The position numbers and the translations under genes are program-made. This document shows positions 6,401 to 9,762 of a DNA stretch of 9,762 nucleotides, in pieces. The stretch comes from Alphaproteobacteria bacterium. Lineage in GTDB: Bacteria; Pseudomonadota; Alphaproteobacteria; Micavibrionales; UBA2020. Below the pieces are notes generated by a model. It was given only the letters and a program-made list of their open reading frames with translations, did no database searches and had not been told where the DNA came from. The number at the start of each line of letters is the position of its first letter. The stretch's first letter is position 1. The DNA lies in assembly GCA_029266795.1 (NCBI GenBank), contig JAQSWE010000204.1, positions 1 through 9,762 on the forward strand. The letters run 5' to 3'.

Positions 6401-6796
6401 TTAGAGGGGAATGGTGGGCTCGTTATCGCGACGCGGTTTTTTCGGGGACAGCGCATCAAGCACCCGCAGGATGGTGACTCCGGTTCCCGTCAGCGCGCCG
6501 CCTACGCCGATCAGCGCGCGGAACACCATGATGCCGAGGAAAATCGTAAAAAACATTTTCACGGATTCATTCATTTCAAGCTTGCGCACATGGCCGTCGT
6601 CGGTGAAGGTGAAGGCGGGGGCTTCCGATCCGGGCATCGCTTTGCCGAACAAATATTTCAGCCCCTCGACGTTTTCGGGGTGATAGATCATCTGCCAGGC
6701 AGCGTAGCCGAAGGCCATGACAAGAAGCGCGCCGCTGACGATCAGCACCATGGCGAGGATCATCAGCGGCACACGGATTGGGTTGTCTTGTTCCAT
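6401..6796 (-). CDS. Two-helix membrane protein coupled to ccrM
   Basis: A 131-residue protein with two hydrophobic helices at about 9-33 and 80-100, a loop of about 45 residues and a charged C-terminal tail (SPKKPRRDNEP). Function unknown; no family recognised. The first helix ends in FGYAAWQMIYHPENV, nearly the same as in the next gene (FGYAAWQVLYHPEKV), which marks a tandem duplication. Its ATG (6796-6794) shares a base with the ccrM stop TAA (6798-6796), giving TAATG, so translation is probably coupled to ccrM. There is no separate promoter or strong ribosome site. The context suggests co-expression with the methyltransferase, not necessarily a shared function. Confidence 0.82.
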   Translation of the reverse strand: MEQDNPIRVPLMILAMVLIVSGALLVMAFGYAAWQMIYHPENVEGLKYLFGKAMPGSEAPAFTFTDDGHVRKLEMNESVKMFFTIFLGIMVFRALIGVGGALTGTGVTILRVLDALSPKKPRRDNEPTIPL

Positions 6797-7956
6797 TAGT
6801 TAGGTACGGGCAGGGCAGGTTGGATTTGCGAGCGGATTTCCTGACGCAGCACATCGATCGGCCAGACTTTGCCTTTCGTCTCGAAATGCCAGAACGTCCA
6901 GCCGTTGCAGGAGGGCAGGCCTTGCAGGGCTGCGCCGACCTTGTGGATGGATCCCTTATGGTCGCCGGTATGGTTTCGGGCGACAAGGTTGCCATCCGCG
7001 CGGACGCGGGCGGAATAGCGGCGGGAATGGTCGAACAGCACCGCGCCGGGCTGCAGCAAGCCTTGCTCGATGACCTGGCCAAAGGGCACGCGCGGCTCTT
7101 CACGCTTTTCGATCGGCTTCAGCATGGCTTCGTCGCCGGTCTTGATCGTGGCAATGCGTTCCTTGGCGTGGGCGATATAGTCCTTTTCGCGCTCGATGCC
7201 GATGAAGTCGCGGCCGAGTTTCTTGGCAACCGCGCCCGTGGTGCCCGTGCCGAAGAACGGGTCGAGGATCACGTCGCCGATATTGGTCGATGACAGGATG
7301 ACGCGGTGGAGCAGGGCTTCCGGTTTCTGGGTCGGATGCGCCTTGTTTCCGTCGCCCTTTTTCAGGCGCTCGGCGCCCGTGCAGAGGGGGATGGTCCAGT
7401 CGGAGCGCATCTGGAGGTCTTCGTTCAGCGCCTTCATGGCGTCGTAATTGAACCGATATTTCGAGTTTTCAGATTTCGCCGCCCAGATCAGCGTCTCGTG
7501 GGCGTTTGTGAAGCGGCGGCCGCGGAAGTTGGGCATCGGGTTCGTCTTGCGCCATACGATGTCGTTCAGGATCCAGAACCCGAGGTCCTGCAACTGGGAG
7601 CCCATGCGGAACACGTTATGATAACTGCCAATGACCCAGATTGCGCCGTCATCCTTAAGCAGGCGACGGGCTTCGAGGAACCATGCCTTCGTAAATTTGT
7701 CGTAAGACGCGAAGCTCGAGAACTTGTCCCAGGCGTCATCCACACCGGCAACCTTGCTCTGGTCGGGACGGGTTAGGTCTCCACCAAGCTGCAGGTTATA
7801 GGGCGGGTCGGCGAATATCAGGTCGACCGACCGCGCGGGCAAGGATTTCATGATTTCGATGCAGTCGCCGGCAAGAATTTCGTTGCGGGGGAGTGCGATT
7901 TTTGAGGGCTTTAGCCCGTTTTTTTCAAGCGTCTTCATAAGAGAATCATGATTCAT
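6796..7956 (-). CDS. ccrM: CcrM-type GANTC adenine-N6 DNA methyltransferase
   Basis: A 386-residue beta-class DNA adenine methyltransferase. CcrM methylates the adenine of GANTC after replication and ties gene expression to cell-cycle stage in alphaproteobacteria. Motif IV is DPPYNLQLGGDL (DPPY at 50-53). Then come the GAIWVIGSYHN and WRKTNPMPNFRG regions, HPTQKPEALL at 207-216, and SAM-binding motif I DPFFGTGTTG at 232-241. This motif order defines the beta class. The C-terminal domain specific to CcrM is present (PRVPFG at 288-293, GSIHKVGA at 335-342, CNGWTFWH at 350-357). It is somewhat longer than Caulobacter CcrM (about 358), mainly through 28 extra residues or so at the N-terminus. ATG 7956 has a GGCGAG site 6-7 bases upstream; ATG 7938 (residue 7) is an alternative that has no Shine-Dalgarno sequence. 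It follows rnhB by 46 bp and is coupled to the next gene. Confidence 0.97.
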   Translation of the reverse strand: MNHDSLMKTLEKNGLKPSKIALPRNEILAGDCIEIMKSLPARSVDLIFADPPYNLQLGGDLTRPDQSKVAGVDDAWDKFSSFASYDKFTKAWFLEARRLLKDDGAIWVIGSYHNVFRMGSQLQDLGFWILNDIVWRKTNPMPNFRGRRFTNAHETLIWAAKSENSKYRFNYDAMKALNEDLQMRSDWTIPLCTGAERLKKGDGNKAHPTQKPEALLHRVILSSTNIGDVILDPFFGTGTTGAVAKKLGRDFIGIEREKDYIAHAKERIATIKTGDEAMLKPIEKREEPRVPFGQVIEQGLLQPGAVLFDHSRRYSARVRADGNLVARNHTGDHKGSIHKVGAALQGLPSCNGWTFWHFETKGKVWPIDVLRQEIRSQIQPALPVPN

Positions 7957-7995
7957 TCGTGACTCGCCGTCAACGAAAATCTTGAAAAAAGAATC
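7943..7995. promoter_or_regulatory. Cluster of four GANTC methylation sites at the ccrM start
   Basis: GAATC at 7943-7947, GATTC at 7950-7954, GACTC at 7961-7965 and GAATC at 7991-7995 lie within 53 bp covering the rnhB-ccrM gap and the first ccrM codons. The first two form a perfect 12-bp palindrome, GAATCATGATTC (7943-7954). On the minus strand, TTGACG (7974-7969) is followed after 17 bases by CATGAT, a possible sigma-70 promoter whose -10 falls inside the palindrome and whose spacer holds CGAGTC. In Caulobacter, GANTC sites in the ccrM promoter make its transcription depend on methylation state; autoregulation here is inferred. Confidence 0.6.
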
Positions 7996-8002
7996 AAATT
8001 AT

Positions 8003-8689
8003 TCAGTTGTTTGCAGAACTTTGCTTATCCAGCCTGTTAGAAACCGGTGCGAAACTGCGGCGATGTAACGGAGTTACGCCATGTTTTTCAAGGGCTTCAA
8101 GATGCTCCGGTGTGCCGTAACCCGCATTTGTCACCCAGCCGTATTGCGGAAACTTCTTGGCGTGACGGATCATGATTTCGTCGCGGTGATGCTTCGCAAT
8201 GATCGACGCAGCGGCGATTGAGTAGCTTCTCGCGTCGCCTTTGACAATGGTCAGCACATTCACACCGCGCCCCAGTTTAGGCGGCATGTTGCCGTCAATG
8301 AGCGCCGCAACCGGCGGAATTTCCACGAGTTTTTTTAGCTTCATATGCGCCTTGCGCATGGCGAGCAGCGAGGCTTGCAGGATGTTGATCCGGTCGATTT
8401 CCTCGACGCTGCATACTCCAACCGATACATGAGCGTATCGGTTTATCATATTGAAAAGAAATTCTCTTTTCTCACGATCTAACTTTTTACTATCGTTGAT
8501 TTGCGCGAGGATTTCGCCCGGCATATCGGCGCGGCGGATGATGACGGCAGCGGCGACCACGGGGCCGGCCAGCGGTCCGCGGCCCGCTTCATCAATCCCG
8601 CAGACATGGCCGTGGCTGTGGCGGTCTTCAAAGCTGAAGTCGGGGGTGTAATCCGGTAGGTCGAGGGGAAGCGGTTGTGCCTTCGCCAT
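8003..8689 (-). CDS. rnhB: Ribonuclease HII
   Basis: A 228-residue RNase HII, which cuts the RNA strand of RNA-DNA hybrids and starts removal of single ribonucleotides misincorporated into DNA. The active-site acids are D33 and E34 in GIDEAGRGPLAGP, D132 in LIDGN and D152 in VKGDARSYSIAAASIIAK. The NDSKKLD motif at about 65-71 and the YGWVTNAGYGTPEHLEAL region near the C-terminus are family hallmarks. The frame continues upstream to a TTG at 8725 that overlaps the methyltransferase gene. ATG 8689 is preferred because it clears that gene and starts the protein about 30 residues before the first motif. No strong ribosome site is visible. It lies 19 bp after the methyltransferase gene and 46 bp before ccrM, an arrangement common in alphaproteobacteria. 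Confidence 0.95.
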   Translation of the reverse strand: MAKAQPLPLDLPDYTPDFSFEDRHSHGHVCGIDEAGRGPLAGPVVAAAVIIRRADMPGEILAQINDSKKLDREKREFLFNMINRYAHVSVGVCSVEEIDRINILQASLLAMRKAHMKLKKLVEIPPVAALIDGNMPPKLGRGVNVLTIVKGDARSYSIAAASIIAKHHRDEIMIRHAKKFPQYGWVTNAGYGTPEHLEALEKHGVTPLHRRSFAPVSNRLDKQSSANN

Positions 8690-8708
8690 GTCAGCCCAAA
8701 AAATGCGG

Positions 8709-9449
8709 TTATTGCCTGACGGCAATTAAACGCATCAGGGGGCGCCATGTAAAGAACATTTTCTGAATCTGGAAACCGTGGCGATTGAGGATCGCCTCCA
8801 TCCCGCGCTTGGACATATAGATAAAGTTGAGGGGCGGATCGACATAGGACCAGTTCGCGAAGTTGCGCGGCAGGTTAAAGCTGTTGCCGTCGACTTCCTC
8901 GATATACAGCAGGCCGCCCGGTTTCACCAGGCGGGCAAGGCCGGCCACGAAGCCTTCGGGGTCGGGCTGTTCGCAGAAAGTTTCGAGGGCGAAAGCGATG
9001 TCGTATTTTTCCGGATCGGTCGCGGCGTAGTCCTGCACGCTGATATTCTGGAACAAATCGGGCGGATATTTTTCCTGCGCGAAGCGGATGAAGAAATCAT
9101 GGCTGTCGATGCCGTAGACTTTCATGCCTTGCAGATGCGCGGCCTTGATCGCATATCCCTGGCGCGCGGCAACGTCGAGGAAACGCTTTCCCTTCAGTTC
9201 CGGCGCGATTTTGACGATACGGTCTTTCATCTCGATGATTTCGCGCGCGGGATCGGGCACGTGCGTAATTTGCGGATCGATACTCGCGAAATATGCGTCG
9301 AGCTCGTCTTTCATGATCAGCGGCTCTGTCATGACCGTGCCGCAATTTTTGCAGGCATGGAGAATGCAGCCATTTTTTTCGCCCATGGGATAGGGGAAGA
9401 ACGGCTTCTTGCAGATCAGACAGTCGTGGTCGGCAAATTCTGCGGTCAT
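8709..9449 (-). CDS. Class I SAM-dependent methyltransferase with N-terminal zinc ribbon
   Basis: A 246-residue protein of unknown substrate. The N-terminus carries C10-x2-C13 and C33-x2-C36, a zinc-ribbon-like knuckle pair, then a helical linker. A class I methyltransferase fold follows: motif I FLDVAARQGY at 90-99, the acidic strand end VYGIDSHDFF with D115, the post-I region YDIAFALETFCEQPDPEGF, and LVKPGGLLYIEE. Motif I is atypical: the usual DxGCGxG reads DVAARQG. The layout resembles the zinc-ribbon plus methyltransferase proteins of the Methyltransf_11/23 type seen near sugar or lipid modification genes, but nothing here defines a substrate. It starts 8 bp after the pepN stop, with TAGAGA before the ATG overlapping that stop, so it belongs to the same transcript. 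A 6-bp-stem hairpin covers its stop codon. Confidence 0.85.
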   Translation of the reverse strand: MTAEFADHDCLICKKPFFPYPMGEKNGCILHACKNCGTVMTEPLIMKDELDAYFASIDPQITHVPDPAREIIEMKDRIVKIAPELKGKRFLDVAARQGYAIKAAHLQGMKVYGIDSHDFFIRFAQEKYPPDLFQNISVQDYAATDPEKYDIAFALETFCEQPDPEGFVAGLARLVKPGGLLYIEEVDGNSFNLPRNFANWSYVDPPLNFIYMSKRGMEAILNRHGFQIQKMFFTWRPLMRLIAVRQ

Positions 9450-9457
9450 GCGTTTCT

Positions 9458-9762
9458 CTAGCTTAAACTTTTTGACGCGATTTCGTAGACATCGTTAGAA
9501 ATGTCCTTCTCCGACAGGATACGCTTTAATTCTTGCTCCATCAAGGACTTGCGTGCGGCGTCATAGCGTTTCCAGTTACGCAAAGGGTTCAGCAGGCGCG
9601 CGGCTGTCGACGGATTGATCGCATTGACCTTGATCACCGTATCCGCCAGCAGCCTGTAACCCGCGCCATCCTTGCGGTGGAACCAGCGCTGGTTGTTCAT
9701 GGCAAAGGCGCCGACGAGGGAACGAAGGCGGTTCGGGTTCTTGTATGTAAAATCGGGATGGC
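9458..9762 (-). CDS. pepN: Aminopeptidase N, C-terminal end
   Basis: The last 100 residues of an M1-family zinc aminopeptidase that runs off the right edge. PepN removes N-terminal amino acids from peptides in late cytosolic protein turnover. The fragment starts HPDFTYKNPNRLRSLVGAFA and continues with NNQRWFHRKDGAGY, NAINPSTAARLLNPL and WKRYDAARKSLMEQEL. These match the C-terminal helical domain of E. coli-type PepN (NP.RLRSL.GAF, FH.KDGSGY, NPQVASRL, KRYDAKRQ). The catalytic HEXXH and GAMEN motifs lie outside the window. An internal ATG at 9700 could be mistaken for a start, but homology continues upstream to the edge. It is followed after 8 bp by the methyltransferase gene. Confidence 0.93.
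   Translation of the reverse strand, partial: HPDFTYKNPNRLRSLVGAFAMNNQRWFHRKDGAGYRLLADTVIKVNAINPSTAARLLNPLRNWKRYDAARKSLMEQELKRILSEKDISNDVYEIASKSLS

Noticed and set aside
7306..7776. Plus-strand open frame of 156 codons opposite ccrM
   Set aside because: Shadow of the strongly conserved ccrM reading frame.
8698..8726. Hairpin ATTGCC-TGAC-GGCAAT (8711-8726) followed on the minus strand by six T's, a possible terminator between the methyltransferase gene and rnhB
   Set aside because: The stem is only 6 bp and the T-run begins 7 bases after it, too far for a normal intrinsic terminator. It might attenuate, but I would not annotate it.
8778..9461. Plus-strand open frame of 227 codons opposite the methyltransferase
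   Set aside because: The minus-strand frame has zinc-ribbon and SAM motifs in order; the plus-strand product has none and would sit between minus-strand genes of one operon.

Overview
This window is a gene-dense stretch of a bacterial chromosome, moderately GC-rich by eye. It is most likely alphaproteobacterial. The clearest sign is a full CcrM-type GANTC adenine methyltransferase directly downstream of rnhB. The divergent dciA (DUF721)/mutY pair and the forms of EF-P, SuhB and the OmpA-like protein agree with this. I cannot fix the genus. There are no RNA genes, insertion sequences, CRISPR arrays or prophage genes, and no gene-free stretch longer than about 60 bases.

Left block (minus strand, read right to left from 4139 to 1): dciA, efp, suhB, an OmpA-domain envelope protein with a very long Pro/Ala/Glu/Val-rich linker, and the N-terminal part of a multi-pass membrane protein of probable PAP2/Aur1-like type that runs off the left edge. 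Spacing is tight: 46 bp, 4 bp, 9 bp and a one-base TGATG overlap. It reads as one co-transcribed run mixing replication, translation, phosphate-ester and envelope functions.

Centre (plus strand): mutY starts 29 bp from dciA, in the opposite direction. Its catalytic half is intact, but the C-terminal 8-oxoG-sensing domain lacks a block of about 35 residues. It is followed by a secreted protein of unknown function with a good sigma-70-like promoter that overlaps the mutY stop codon. That gene converges, with a 3-bp gap, on the right block.

Right block (minus strand, read from 9762 to 5970): the C-terminal end of pepN (aminopeptidase N), a zinc-ribbon class I methyltransferase, rnhB, ccrM, and two tandem paralogous two-helix membrane proteins. 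The first of these is coupled to ccrM by a TAATG overlap. Spacing is 8, 19, 46, -1 and 20 bp.

The main points for a second look are: (1) four GANTC sites, the sequence CcrM itself methylates, packed into 53 bp at the ccrM start, two of them forming a perfect 12-bp palindrome, against only 11 in the rest of the window; (2) the internal deletion in MutY; (3) the paralogous two-helix membrane proteins tied to ccrM; and (4) the symmetrical, possibly leaderless dciA/mutY divergent start region. I do not see a complete, obviously new multi-gene system; most of the window is core housekeeping.
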